Under the pieces are notes generated by a model that worked only from the letters and a program-made list of their open reading frames with translations, was not told the origin of the DNA and did no database searches. Both the position numbers and the translations under genes were made by a program. From NCBI GenBank assembly GCA_947396885.1, contig OX377203.1:6448001-6512000 (forward strand): a DNA stretch of 64,000 nt, read 5' to 3'. Of this stretch, positions 11,801 to 21,800 are shown in pieces (position 1 is the stretch's first letter; the number at the start of each line of letters is the position of its first letter). Origin of the DNA: Heligmosomoides polygyrus polygyrus (Eukaryota > Nematoda > Chromadorea > Rhabditida > Heligmosomidae).

Positions 11801-14800
11801 TTGACTGCCGATTACTCGGGTGCTGACAAGAGTGAACTGGTTCACGACCACTCGGGAGAAAGCACAATTGCTAGAATGGACCCTGTGCCCATGCCGGCTG
11901 GCTTATATGGGGTGAGCGCGCCCCAAGCCCCGCCCCTGGCCGCGATTGGCTGGCTCGTCGCGCTCCCTCACCCCGCCGACACCGCTCACAATCGATCGAT
12001 GCTACGTCATGGGTGCCGGGTCGTCTGCGTGATGATGAGGAGCGAACGATATTGCTTAAAACAACATCAAAAACATTACAGAACAGCACAAAACATACAC
12101 CGCACAGTAGTGGGGGACCCTGACCTAACAAGCGACCGTTTTCGAGATTGAGCTAGAGGCTGTCCGAGATGATTTCTCTTATTTTTTTTTACAATTCATC
12201 TCCACCAAGGAATAGTTTAAGACCATTCACTCTGCTGCGAGAACGCGACGCAATGGCAAGTATAGTGGCCAAAATGTTTGAAACGCGTCGCTAGACGGCG
12301 GAGTATAAATGGGTCCTTAGTGTGCTCGCGACACACGACGCCACGTAATGACGAGCCCCACATCGATCACCCGCGTCGCTGAATCGATATAGCAGATCAG
12401 GGCCTGTTCATACTTCGCGATAAGAGCGACTTGTCGCCCGTGCAAAATATGCATATCGATTAAAACCGGGCGCGCTCCGCCGAAAAGTGTTCATACTCGA
12501 GCGCCGGCATTGTCGCTCCAGTCGCCCTTGTCGCTCTAGTCGCTGCTGTCGCCTGTTCATACTTCCGTGCGCTGCGCACGCTGTGCACGCCGCGTACGCC
12601 ACGCGCGCTGCGCTCTTGTCGCTGCTGTCGCGAAGTATGAACAGGCTCTTAGCTTACGTCGCGTCGCGCGTCGCGTGCACACTATACGATCCCCAAGTGA
12701 ACACACTGTTCAAAATTTTATGAAGTATTTTATTTTCATCGAAATATAGAGGTTTAATGCTCGTTCGAGAGTGTAGAAAATTAGTAATTTCTTAGCGTAC
12801 TTAAAGAAGAGGTCGCGCCATGCAGTCGTCTAGCTCGTTGTGATTTTCATTTGATTGGTAGTGTAAAAGCTATTTACTTGAAACAGCAAAGTGAATATCC
12901 ACACAAACGGAGTTTATTTTTGCCGTCAATCAAAAAGTGTAATGATCGAGTGCATGGTGCAATCTCTTCTTTTAGGGCTAAAAATTGTTGCCTTCTTGCA
13001 TTTTAAAACAGGTTCTAAACCACTGATTTTACTTTAAAAATAAAAGTTTATAAAGTTTCAGACAGTGTGTCCGCTTAATGTGTAGATGAATTCAGTATGA
13101 GTCCTTTTGAAACCTTTCAAGTTCCCCTGCTTCAGTAACTGAGCTTTGTTGATATTTTATTTTAAAAAATTATTTTTCAAGGAAATAGTGGATTAAAATC
13201 ATTCTAGAGTATTAGTATTAGTATAAGTATTAGTAGTATTATTAGTGATTAAAATCACAAAAACAGAAATTCTTGGTGCAAAAAGGAGCTTGCGCCGTGC
13301 GTTTGTCCAGAAAGTCTCGATTTTCTTCTTATTTTTCTTGGTGGTGAAGATTTTGTTTGAGTGTCACATCGTGTCACAGTAACACACTTGTCAACTAAAG
13401 GGCAACGAACGAGACGAGTGCGCATCGTAAGGATTTCACGCTGGAAAAAACATTATTTCTCTCTTTTTACTCATTTAAAAAAATGGACCACCATTTTTTG
13501 TAAACCGTTATTTCTTTTGGAAAATAAAAAACAAAATTTCAAGCAGTGTAACATTTATTGGGCAGCTGAATTTGACAAAAAAAAACCTTACTAAATTTTT
13601 CTTACCATGATACTACCTCAACGGTAGGTCGGAACGGCCCAAGTGTTGTATATGGGCAGAACCGCCTCTCCCTGAGAAGTAACAAACTGCAGGTATCTCG
13701 ACCCCAATACAGCTCTGCGCAGAGTTAGGAGCGGCGGAAGTCGCGTGTTGGCGGCATGTTGATCCACGTGCTCTGCAGCTGACGGGCGCGCGCGGGGTGA
13801 GGGCTCGTATCGCGGCTCAGCGGAGTGCACTGGTGGCGTAGTAGGGAAGCGCCCGCAAATGTGAGCGAGGGCTCGGGGGTTCGGATCCCGCAGACTGCGA
13901 TTGTTTTGCACTTACGCAAAATCCATGTTTATTATACAAGTGATCCACCTAGGGGTACTATAGTGTGTTATAGAGCGTGTTTACATATAACATATGCTTC
14001 AAACTACAGATTAGCTAAAATGTTTACTTCTTCTTTTGGCTTTCATTCATTGCTTATTCTGCAAGCACTCGTATTGCTTTCTGCACTATGTTAGTGCGTA
14101 CCACTGGTGTTAGAAATCATATGTAGTATCCTTGTTTGCTTGTAAACGCTTGCTTATTTGTAAACCTATTTTGTGTGAAGCTGTAGTTATGTAACGTTAG
14201 ATATTTTGTATTTGATTTACTTTTACTTCGCAGATGGGTGTTGTGGAGACTGCCTCGGTTCTTTAGAAGTAAACATTTTAGCTAATCTGTAGCTTGAAGC
14301 ATATGGTATGTGTAAACATGCTCTATAGCATACTATAATACTCCTAGGTGGATCATCCATATGATAAACATGGATTTTGCAAAAGTGCAAAAGAAGCGCA
14401 GTCTGCGGGATCCAAACCCTCGAGCCCTCGCTTACGAGTCCAGGCGCTTCCCTACTACGCCACCTGTGCACTGCACTGAGCCGTGATACGAGCCCTCATC
14501 CCGCGCGCGCCCGTCAGCTGCGGAGCACGTGGATCAACATGGCGCTAACACGCAACTTCCGTCGCCCGTAACTCTGCGCAGAGTTGTATTGGGGTCGAGA
14601 TACCTGCAGTTTGTTACTTCCCAGGGAGAGCCGGTTCTACCCATATACAACACTTGGGCCGTTCCGACCTACCGTTGAGGTAGTCTCGTGGTCAGATAAA
14701 AATTATTCCGACTTTCCTGGAGTCTCTAGTGTAATGGAAAAGAAGCTCGTTTTAATTTGGAAGGTTTTTAATTTGGCTTCAATAGAGGATTACTGAACGA

Positions 14801-15282
14801 GTATCCACTTTTTGAATTCTTAGGTTCTTTTTAGGTTTTTTTAGAGGTCTAAAAAGTAGAATTTGAACTGAAAGGCGTCCAACTTGATTTTAAATGTGTC
14901 CATTTTGGTGCGAAAATGATATTTATGTAGTGGAATAATTTGAATCATTCATGGTTGATCCAGTGGGATGAGACAACGCCTTTCTCATAGTCATTTGACC
15001 GTTTGAAAAGTGGCGCTCCTTCCAGGAAAGTCGATGGTGGCGCCGTTGTCGGTGTTGGTGCATCCGGAGCCGATGTACCACTACTCTCAAACGTCACCGA
15101 TCATGTCGTCGATGCAACAGCAACAGCAAATGCTCCAAATCCAGTGCCATTCGCGGCCGTTGCTGTACCGAACGTCGCAGGGCTACTCGCAAGGGACACA
15201 GACGAGTGTCGACGGTGGCTACGGCAGCATGACGCAGGAGTCGATTCGTGACGGTGAACTCGGCGCCGCCGATGCTCAGTGA
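8830..15282 (+). CDS. Gln/Pro-rich protein of unknown function, 4 exons, 427 aa
   Basis: Coding exons are 8830-8966, 10073-10835, 10897-11023 and 15026-15282. They join in phase to 427 codons plus TGA, with GT at every donor and AG at every acceptor. Exon 1 starts MNNLSFSDRASQISYRS and has a PPPP stretch. Exon 2 is about 30% Gln with many YQQ, PVQQY and PQPP repeats and a polyQ run of eight at about 10760-10785. Exon 3 is acidic (SEAEEGSEPNDS). Exon 4 has another Q5 run and ends in an acidic tail. There is no signal peptide, membrane segment or folded domain, so it looks like a disordered low-complexity protein such as a transcription cofactor or RNA-granule component, which is inference from composition only. 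Introns 1 and 3 are filled with foldback elements. The frame continues in phase upstream to the acceptor at 8782, so a further 5' exon is possible. Confidence 0.75.
9072..9162. mobile_element. Perfect-looking short hairpin in intron 1
   Basis: CCATAAGGCCCTTTTTATTT and its complement surround a GTGTCGCGCAGCGA loop, with outer ends ACTAAACATCC and GGATCGTTTAGT. It is part of a run of foldbacks (9000-10000) filling intron 1. Confidence 0.75.
9160..9266. mobile_element. Foldback FB-C (GATAAGCTCCCATATCGAT)
   Basis: The hairpin has outer arms GTGCACGCGATACGCGACGC and inner GATAAGCTCC / GGAGCTTATC around an ATATCGATCC centre. Copies of the same family are at 9628-9735, about 12316-12400 and 27208-27344. 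Confidence 0.7.
9270..9623. mobile_element. Foldback with TGCACACTTCTGCGACA ends
   Basis: Inverted termini CCATGCACACTTCTGCGACA and its complement (about 9596-9620) enclose a GC-rich body that includes further inverted GC blocks. No coding potential is seen. Confidence 0.65.
9628..9735. mobile_element. Foldback FB-C, second copy in intron 1
   Basis: This has the same GATAAGCTCCCATATCAATT / GGAGCTTATC hairpin as 9160-9266, with GTGCGCACAC at the end. Confidence 0.65.
9744..9884. mobile_element. Short foldback FB-B, copy in intron 1
   Basis: AGCCCTAGTTTATACTTATG and the right end AAGTATAAGCTAGCGCTGG form the arms, with the CGGTCGATATCTATCCC core shared with 4418-4546. Confidence 0.8.
9900..9998. 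mobile_element. FB-B fragment
   Basis: The right end, CGACGAAGTATAAACGGGCC, is clear and a GATCAATCGATTCGGCC core precedes it. The left terminus is diverged. Confidence 0.55.
11060..11176. repeat. FB-A left-end fragment
   Basis: Four to five degenerate copies of the roughly 22-bp unit (TTTTACGTGAAATCGGACAC, then CAAATCAAACAGG and so on) lie at the start of intron 3. No matching right arm is adjacent. Confidence 0.55.
11177..12225. other. Intron 3 block of unknown nature
   Basis: This GC-richer block has a B-box-like GAGGTTCAAATCCC at about 11338, an A-box-like TTGGCTTAGCGGGG at about 11609, a CCAAT-like GATTGGCTGG with CCCCGCCCC nearby (about 11930-11955), and TAGTGGGGGACCCTGACC at about 12107. 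It could be a tRNA-derived repeat or a solo LTR with its adjoining primer-binding site, but I see no second copy here and cannot decide. Confidence 0.3.
12228..12318. mobile_element. FB-B fragment in intron 3
   Basis: The CGGCGGAGTATAAATGGGTC right end and a GCGACGCAATGGCAAGTATA left portion are present. A degraded FB-C copy follows at 12316-12400. Confidence 0.5.
12402..12653. mobile_element. FB-B, larger copy
   Basis: The ends are GGGCCTGTTCATACTTCGCG and CGCGAAGTATGAACAGGCTC. Internal TCGCTCCAGTCGCCCTTGTC repeats match the 3843-4355 copy. Confidence 0.75.
12695..14935. mobile_element. FB-A copy 3, split by FB-D
   Basis: The left portion (to about 13598) has the family's AT-rich body, including the GGTCGCGCCATGCAGTCGTC module and its inverted partner at about 12950-12965. 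The right end (14698-14935) has TTTTAATTTGGAAGG and GTCCAACTTGATTTTAAATG units. FB-D copy 2 sits between them. It lies within intron 3 of the Gln-rich gene. Confidence 0.6.
13598..14698. mobile_element. Foldback FB-D, copy 2, with tRNA-like boxes in both arms
   Basis: The element is about 1.1 kb with arms of about 420 bp (13612-14032 and 14265-14684) that start ACTACCTCAACGGTAGGTCG. Each arm carries the same pol III-like pair read inward: GTGGCGTAGTAGGG (A box) and GGTTCGGATCCCG (B box; GGTTTGGATCCCG on the right). These lie at 13826-13890 plus and 14400-14465 minus. No ORF matches a transposase. Confidence 0.8.
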
Positions 15283-16945
15283 TCAATCACTCAATCAATC
15301 GATTTACCGGTACCGAGCGAGATGACTCGTGTGCATCGTCGCTGCATCATCTAGGATTTCTCGTGTTGTCTCGTCGTTGGACGGCTTTTTGTACTCGAGC
15401 GGCTGGGCGACAACAAAAAATCGATATCGATTTCCGCGCGATGTCGCCTAGCGCGCGCATTGACCAAGTATGAACCACACGACGCCTTATGGCATTTTGT
15501 GCTGTTGCTGCGGCTGCTTCTTCTCTGAATACTGCTCTTCTCTTCTCCAGTTTGTTAATGTTATAGTGAAGCTGGTGACGATGACGATGATAATGACGTG
15601 TATTTTCATTGTTGTTTGTTTGTTTGTTTGGCTTCCGCCCGCCACGCGCATTAGTTCGGTTCGTCGTAAATTCTCGGGTGAATAGTTGTCGTGTTAACGC
15701 TGACTGAGCGTAAGCGTAGAGTTTGTCAGCTTGTGCTTCATAGTTACCGTTGTTGTGTACTAGAGTTCTATTAGGTATTAGGAAGCCACTGTAATCCTTC
15801 TCTATGTTCGTCTTCTCGCTGCTTCTATGCAGATGTATGTATGTGTGTACGTCTGTCTATCTCGTTTTGTCCTCGTGTGTAGTGTGCGTGTGTGTATGAT
15901 TCTAAGTTGATGTCTATTGTCTATTTGATTCAGAGATGTGTCTCCTATGCTTTAAGCAACAATCACCGGCACACGAGATCTATTCGGCGCTTTCCTAATC
16001 GGTGGGGGCGGTATTGACGCCACTTGGCGTCTATAGCTCTAAGTCCCCTCCCAACTAGGAAAGCGCCATATATCCTATTCTTACTAGGTAAATATATGCC
16101 TAATATATATGCTATGTATTACTTAGGGTGTAATATGTCCAAAGAAGCCTGAAGTCAATGATGATCTTTCTTAACTGTCGTCATATTATTAGTAGTCTAT
16201 ACAGTCTAAAATATCCTTTTTTCTTCTCATATTCACTTTTCGTCACGTTGAATCTACTTAGCGCATTCGACTGCATTTCTTTTGTCATCTATTTCTTCTA
16301 TACATAATATATTTGCGTGATTAATTCGGTTGTTTTTTGCAATTTTTCAACTAGAAAAGGTGTTCTTGTCGGTAATTTGGCCAGTTGGTGCAGTTGCGGA
16401 CTTCCCGCCCTAATCGTCGTATCGATTGCCGTGCCGTGATTACGCCGTGCTGCCGTGAAATGGCATGGGCTGAAAGTGCCGTGATCGCTGCACGGCACCG
16501 TCCACCTGCACCGCCGTGAAGCCATCACGGTTTGGTGTCCCGCCGTGGGGACCCTCTAAGTCGTCAGTCGGCTGACTAACTTAACCAGTCATCATCTGAT
16601 GTTTAAACTACGCACCAATCGATTGATATTGATCGAACCAACTAGCCAATGTACCGACTACCACCGAAACCAGTCATTGTGAAGTATTATAGGAATGGAT
16701 GTCTGATGATGAAGAAGAGTATCAGTTTTAGTCGTTTAGAAGTAGTTTTCTATGTCTCTATTGTTCCATATTAGACCCGACTCGGTGCCATTCACATCAG
16801 TACTTTCATGTATCCGTTTTTCGTCGATTGTCTGTTGTTGTTGTCGTTAGTGAGAGTGAATAAGTGAGAATGTTGCCAGCCGGTATCGCACACACACATA
16901 CACGCGTTTGTTTGGCTCAAAATAAAAGCTCTATGTTGAAGTGAA
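15283..16945 (+). other. 3' UTR and downstream of the Gln-rich gene
   Basis: This is largely unique sequence with GTTTGTTTGTTTG and GTATGTATGTGTG runs. AAATAAAAGC at about 16919 is a plausible poly(A) signal. A short foldback sits at 15990-16068. At 16385-16560 there is a GC-rich CCGTG-repeat patch that begins GGCCAGTTGGTGCAGTTGCG, which is A-box-like. No coding region is recognised. Confidence 0.5.
15988..16069. mobile_element. Short foldback with GGCGCTTTCCTA ends
   Basis: GGCGCTTTCCTAATCGG and AACTAGGAAAGCGCC are inverted. The centre CGCCACTTGGCGTC is itself palindromic. A half-site (GCGCTTTCCTAGTTGGGAGG) occurs at 9007, and a diverged full element is at about 36218-36420 with the same CGCCACTTGGCGTC core. 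Confidence 0.75.
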
Positions 16946-17032
16946 GGTTGTGTGCTGTAGATGTACTGCTTGAACGCTATCCGATGTTAGCGGTTCGTTA
17001 TTTCATCGTACAAACGGTTCAAGGTGCCCTTT

Positions 17033-18012
17033 ATCTGGAGTGCCCAACTGGGCGGATTTCTAACCGAAGAAGGGTCTCACAAGGAGAACCTCCAAATCTG
17101 CGGTGAGCTTTTGCGATGCAATTTTTACAGAATGTGGAGTCCCGTGTGGGAGTCCAAAACCATAGTTTTTTCTTCGGAATTTTGCTCTTCTGTGATCGAA
17201 AATGCGTGTGAAAACGTTAGCGCGAAGTTCCTCACGTCCTGCGGCCTGAACGGATGTGGTTGGTTGGCGCAGTGGGCAGCGACGTCGCCTCTCGGGCGCA
17301 CCGAGTGGGTTTATGGTTCGCTCCCCAGCGCCGCAAACGTTTTTGCGCACATCGGGTCGTCATTATTATGTGCTTGCGTGATCGCAGGAGTCAATTTGTA
17401 CTTGAGTTACCTCTCAGTGGATCGTAGTTGCACTGTATCATATCGGCAACGACACCGTAAAGTCACAGAAACACATACACTCCACCGATGGGCTATGAAT
17501 TTCGTTTGACACCGGTAAATGCTCAACACTATAATCTCTTTTTCACCCGGACGTGTCGTCGCTCGACTACTGTCATCAAGCGTTCAATCCTGATTTCATT
17601 CCTCGTCCACAAAGACAGAGATTACAGTTGGAGATGCTCTAAAAAAAGGCTATATTTACGTACTAAAAGCATTAATCGTGTACAAATTGACTCTTCCGAT
17701 CACGGACATAATAATAACGTCCCTATGTGTGCAAAAACTTTGGGTACACTGGAGGCCGAACCATAAAACCCATTCAGCGTGTCCGAGAGACATCGCCATG
17801 CACTACACCAACCGACCACATTCGGTGGGGTGGCGGCAGGGCGTGATGAACTTCGCGCTCTCGTTTTCACACGCCTTTTTTCGACCGCAGAAGAACATTC
17901 CCAAAAATTAACTACGATTTCGGATTCCCTACGTGGACCCTACCTCCTGTATAAATTGCATCGCAAACGCTCACCCCAGGTTTCGAGGCACTCCTTGTCA
18001 GGCGTATTTCTG
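17033..18012. mobile_element. Foldback containing a tRNA-like head
   Basis: The left arm 17040-17345 and the right arm 17775-18005 are inverted copies (for example GCGATGCAATTTTTACAG against the complement near 17950). The left arm contains GGTTGGCGCAGTGGGCAGCG (A box) followed 50 bp on by ATGGTTCGCTCCCC (B box). The right arm has the degraded equivalent. The 92-161-residue open frames within it are not recognised proteins. Confidence 0.6.
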
Positions 18013-18480
18013 AACAGCAAAAATGAATATCACTACGAGAATCTTCATCCTTCATATAGTATAGGTAGGTCCCATTTTTGCAAGGTCCCCGAACCTACCG
18101 AATTACGGGTCGTGAAAGAAGTTTACTATGGAATCGCACAGCTGCATAAGGCAATACCTTCCAAGCATCAAATATGCTGAAAAAAAGCAGAAACATAAAT
18201 ATAAAAAATAAAATAAAATACAAAAATACTGCTTAACAGGAGCGGGGTCAGGTGTTAGGTTCCTTGACCTTGCGGATTTCCCTCATTTTTCTGGATCGAT
18301 GTTTGAAAGGTGTTGTGTTGTGTGGTTGTGCGATTCCATAGCAAAATTTCACAGCCCGTAACTACTGAGGTCCAAGAGCTTTGCAGAATTGGAGCACTCT
18401 TTTCTCCTTTTTGAAGCGTGGGAGATGCCGAACTGGTATTTGTTTTAGTTATATTTCACTACAGGCAACCACTTCTTTTA
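17990..18480. mobile_element. Foldback FB-E, copy 1
   Basis: The arms CTATGGAATCGCACAGCTGC (18128) and the complement at about 18330 match, and both flanks share AATGAATATCACTACGAGAA-like ends. The same family recurs at 27555-27890. Confidence 0.65.
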
Positions 18481-18780
18481 AATTGGCTCCGAAATGAGGG
18501 ATTAGAGAGCTCGTCCACAAAAATGTGCTTCTCTCGGTTTCTGTGGCGCAGTGCGACAATATTGACCCAATCCAGTTCAAACTTTGTTTTATTTCACTTT
18601 CACCCTACAGCCAGACACAATAACAACAGTTACATGTGAAGTCGAAGTGCTCAGTTGGGCAGCGCGAGGCTCTGTTCTTCAGGAAATAATGCGCCCCAAT
18701 GAGGTCCACGCGCCCCAATCCATTCACTGGCGATCCTACTGCGATCTTTAGGAAACAGTCTGCTACCGACTGTTTCTGTC

Positions 18781-18782
18781 AG
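18781..18782 (+). promoter_or_regulatory. Putative spliced-leader acceptor of mrpl-18
   Basis: GACTGTTTCTGTCAG ends 41 bp before the ATG at 18824. This is the usual arrangement for trans-spliced nematode genes. Confidence 0.5.
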
Positions 18783-18823
18783 AGCCACTGTCTCAACATT
18801 GCCTTGTGAGCTAAGCGACCAAA

Positions 18824-21800
18824 ATGGCGACGTTGCGCTACGCCGCACGGTTTGTGAACCGCAACCCGCGCAACCTTGAGATGCTCGGCATCCAACGGCC
18901 GTCAACCGGTTACGAATTCGAGGCGGACAAGGATCGGCGGAGTTTCATCTACAAGTGAGTTGTGCAGATGATCCATTCCTAGTTCGAATGGATTGAAAAG
19001 TGTTTTCCCTCACTGTTTCTTACCCAGAGATATCTCGGGGGATCGGTGGCTGCCTCATCATTTGAAAGCTCTCTCTTTCCCTCTTTAGGGAAGGAGTCCC
19101 GGGGCATAACGGAGTTACGCCAATGACTGCATTTGGTTTGGTCTCTCGCCCCCACCCCCCCCCCCCTAACCTAGGCTTGCACCCTACTTGACCACGCTGC
19201 CTGAGTTATCTGAGTTGGTCACTTAAGTCATTCACAAATATCAGCTGGAGCCTTCGTTTTCCTCGAAGGAGGTGTTACGTCTGAGAAGAACGTCATAGCT
19301 TTGTAGCCATACAGAAAAATTGAACCGCTCAACGTATTTTACGTTCTTTTCATGTGAAGTTGACGTCAGCTGACCCCAGAAGACACATAACTTGGGGACT
19401 CTGTATGTTAGTAGCGAGGGTTAGAAATCTCTCTCACTTGAGTTGAGCATTCAAAAATGAAGGGAGTAAGCACAGCTGTCGACGTTTTCTTTTGTACACC
19501 AGGGAGATCTATCCGAGTCGGAAGGGGGCAGTGCGAAGGTAACACTTTCATCCAGCATTCCACGACTCAACACCACATTCTTTAAGTTCGCATGAGTGCC
19601 CTCGTTCATTTGGCAGTGGCTGAAGTTCTAGGACAAATTCAAGGGAGTGAATGGAGGGGCAGAACACCGCATGCATCCCTCCGACTAGGATAGATCCCAC
19701 CAGGGTCACATGTCGTAGTCGAATTTGCAAATAGCATGGTTATGATGCTTCAACGACGGTGTTCAGGGTAGAACTACTGCAAACGAAGTCTCACCAGGAA
19801 GCTCGCCTAACCCACTACAGGAATGGAGTGGTTATTGAAGCGTCCACGAAAGAGAAGGCGATCTCCGATCAGCTGTACAGGTATGTTGCTTGTTAATATG
19901 CGATTTTCTTACTCTAATGCATTCGCTTTTCCCCTTATTCGGCGAGTTTCACGATTGCTTAGTGAGATGATTGAGGTAGTGAACTAGTCTAACTAGACAA
20001 TGTTACACGTGCAAATTTGGTCCATTAGCACCCTCATTGAATAGACTTAGCATTAGAGCACGTTCAGATCGCAGCAACGAGTAAAGGATTAGAAAGAGGA
20101 ATGCTATGGGCATCGTCTACATTTGAGATCATAGCTGAAGTGAATAATTTTGAAGTCGTCACTACCATCAGCATCATAGCTTAGAGCGAGGTGAAAACAA
20201 AAGAAAACGAGACGTTAAGTCACGTTTTTCCAGCTCTCCGGTTTATTTTACTCAGTTATTACTTAAATGGTTAACCACGCAAAAAAACGTTATCAAGGGA
20301 CAAATCTAGAGAAGGAGGTGCACCCCGTGTCTTTCCAATCATCTTCACCTTAGGGTCAGGAAACCTACGTATCCTTCGGTATTGGGGGGGGGGGGGGGAG
20401 GGTGGAGCGGCCTGTGTTATTGTAAACATTTTGACGTTCGTTCACCCTCCGTCCGAGAGGCATGTGGCAGGCAAGCAGTTGTAGGAAGAAGCGATAAAAA
20501 TGCGTTAAGAAGCTTCGTATGTGGTCATGCACCACACTTGCGCGCCAGGGCATGTCTGCGCGAGTCCCTCCAAGTACCATAGCGCCTGTTCTTCATAGTT
20601 GTACCGTTGATATATTAGGTTGGTGCATAAGTTCTCGGACATTTGATCCCTCCTGAATTGAAAGCGCATTTACCCGCCAAATTTCTCACATGTACCAACA
20701 CGTAAATGATCGATCGATAGAGAAAGGAAAGGGCTACAAAACTGTTCTTAACATTTACTTCTGCGTTGTTAACGCCAGCTATTATGGCTAAGCAATTCGT
20801 CCCAACTGAGACGCATATTCGGCACGTCATGTTATTCCTGCATCAATCTGGCCTCAGTGCCAACGAATCGTATCGTCGCCTGAAGGATGTTTACAACGAG
20901 AGTGCTCCTGCTCGAAGTACTGTGCACCAGTGGTTCTCGAAGTTTGCAGTTGGTAAATTCTCCGTTGAAGATCATGAACGAGAAGGGCGCCTGATGGCAC
21001 TGGATTTGGATGGCCTCCGAAGTAGAGTGGAAGCGGACCCATACCCAACGAGGATTGAAGTCGATTGGCAAGGTGCAAAAATGGGGTCGCTGGGTACCTC
21101 ACGACTTGACACAACATAACATGGATCGCAGAGCCGATGTCGCTCTGTCTCTCCTTACCCTCAGACGTACCCACGGATGGCTGGACAACCTTGTTACCGG
21201 GGATGAGAAGTGGATACTCTACTCTAATTATCTCCGGCGTGCACATTGGGTTGACGCAACTGGAGAGGCATAGGACGTTCCGAAACCCGACCTTCACTTG
21301 AAAAAGGTGGTGCTATGCATTTGGTGGAGCGTTCTTGGCGTAGAATACTGGGAGCTGCTGGACGAAGAGATAACAGAGGCGGCAGAGGTTTACGTCAACC
21401 AACTGAGGAAGTCGAGGGCCCACCTTCAAACCACACGAGGAGAGCAAGTGAAGGTGTATTTTCAACACGACAACGCTAGACCGCATATTGCTAGAGCGAC
21501 GGCGGCTGAGTTGGCGGACTACGGATGGACCGTTCTTCCACATCCACCCTGCTCACCAGATCTCGCTCCTTCTGGTTATCATTTGTCTTCAAGCCTTCAA
21601 CGCTATTTGGACGGCCAGCAATTCAGGAACCGAGAGGATGTCAAGGAGGCACTGCTCACATTTTTCGAATCACAACCGGCCACGTTTTGGAAAAAAGGCA
21701 TCCATGACTTACCAGCACGTTGGCGAAAGACAATTGATGTAAAGGGTGGTTACTTCAAATGATTTGATATTGTTGTTCGTATGTTGTGATAATAAATATT

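Noticed and set aside
17024..17509. 161-codon plus-strand frame
   Set aside because: It covers a foldback arm with a tRNA-like head; no recognised protein.
19020..19090. Candidate extra mrpl-18 exon after TTACCCAG
   Set aside because: It keeps phase with exon 1 but reaches a stop before any GT donor and has no similarity to the missing segment.
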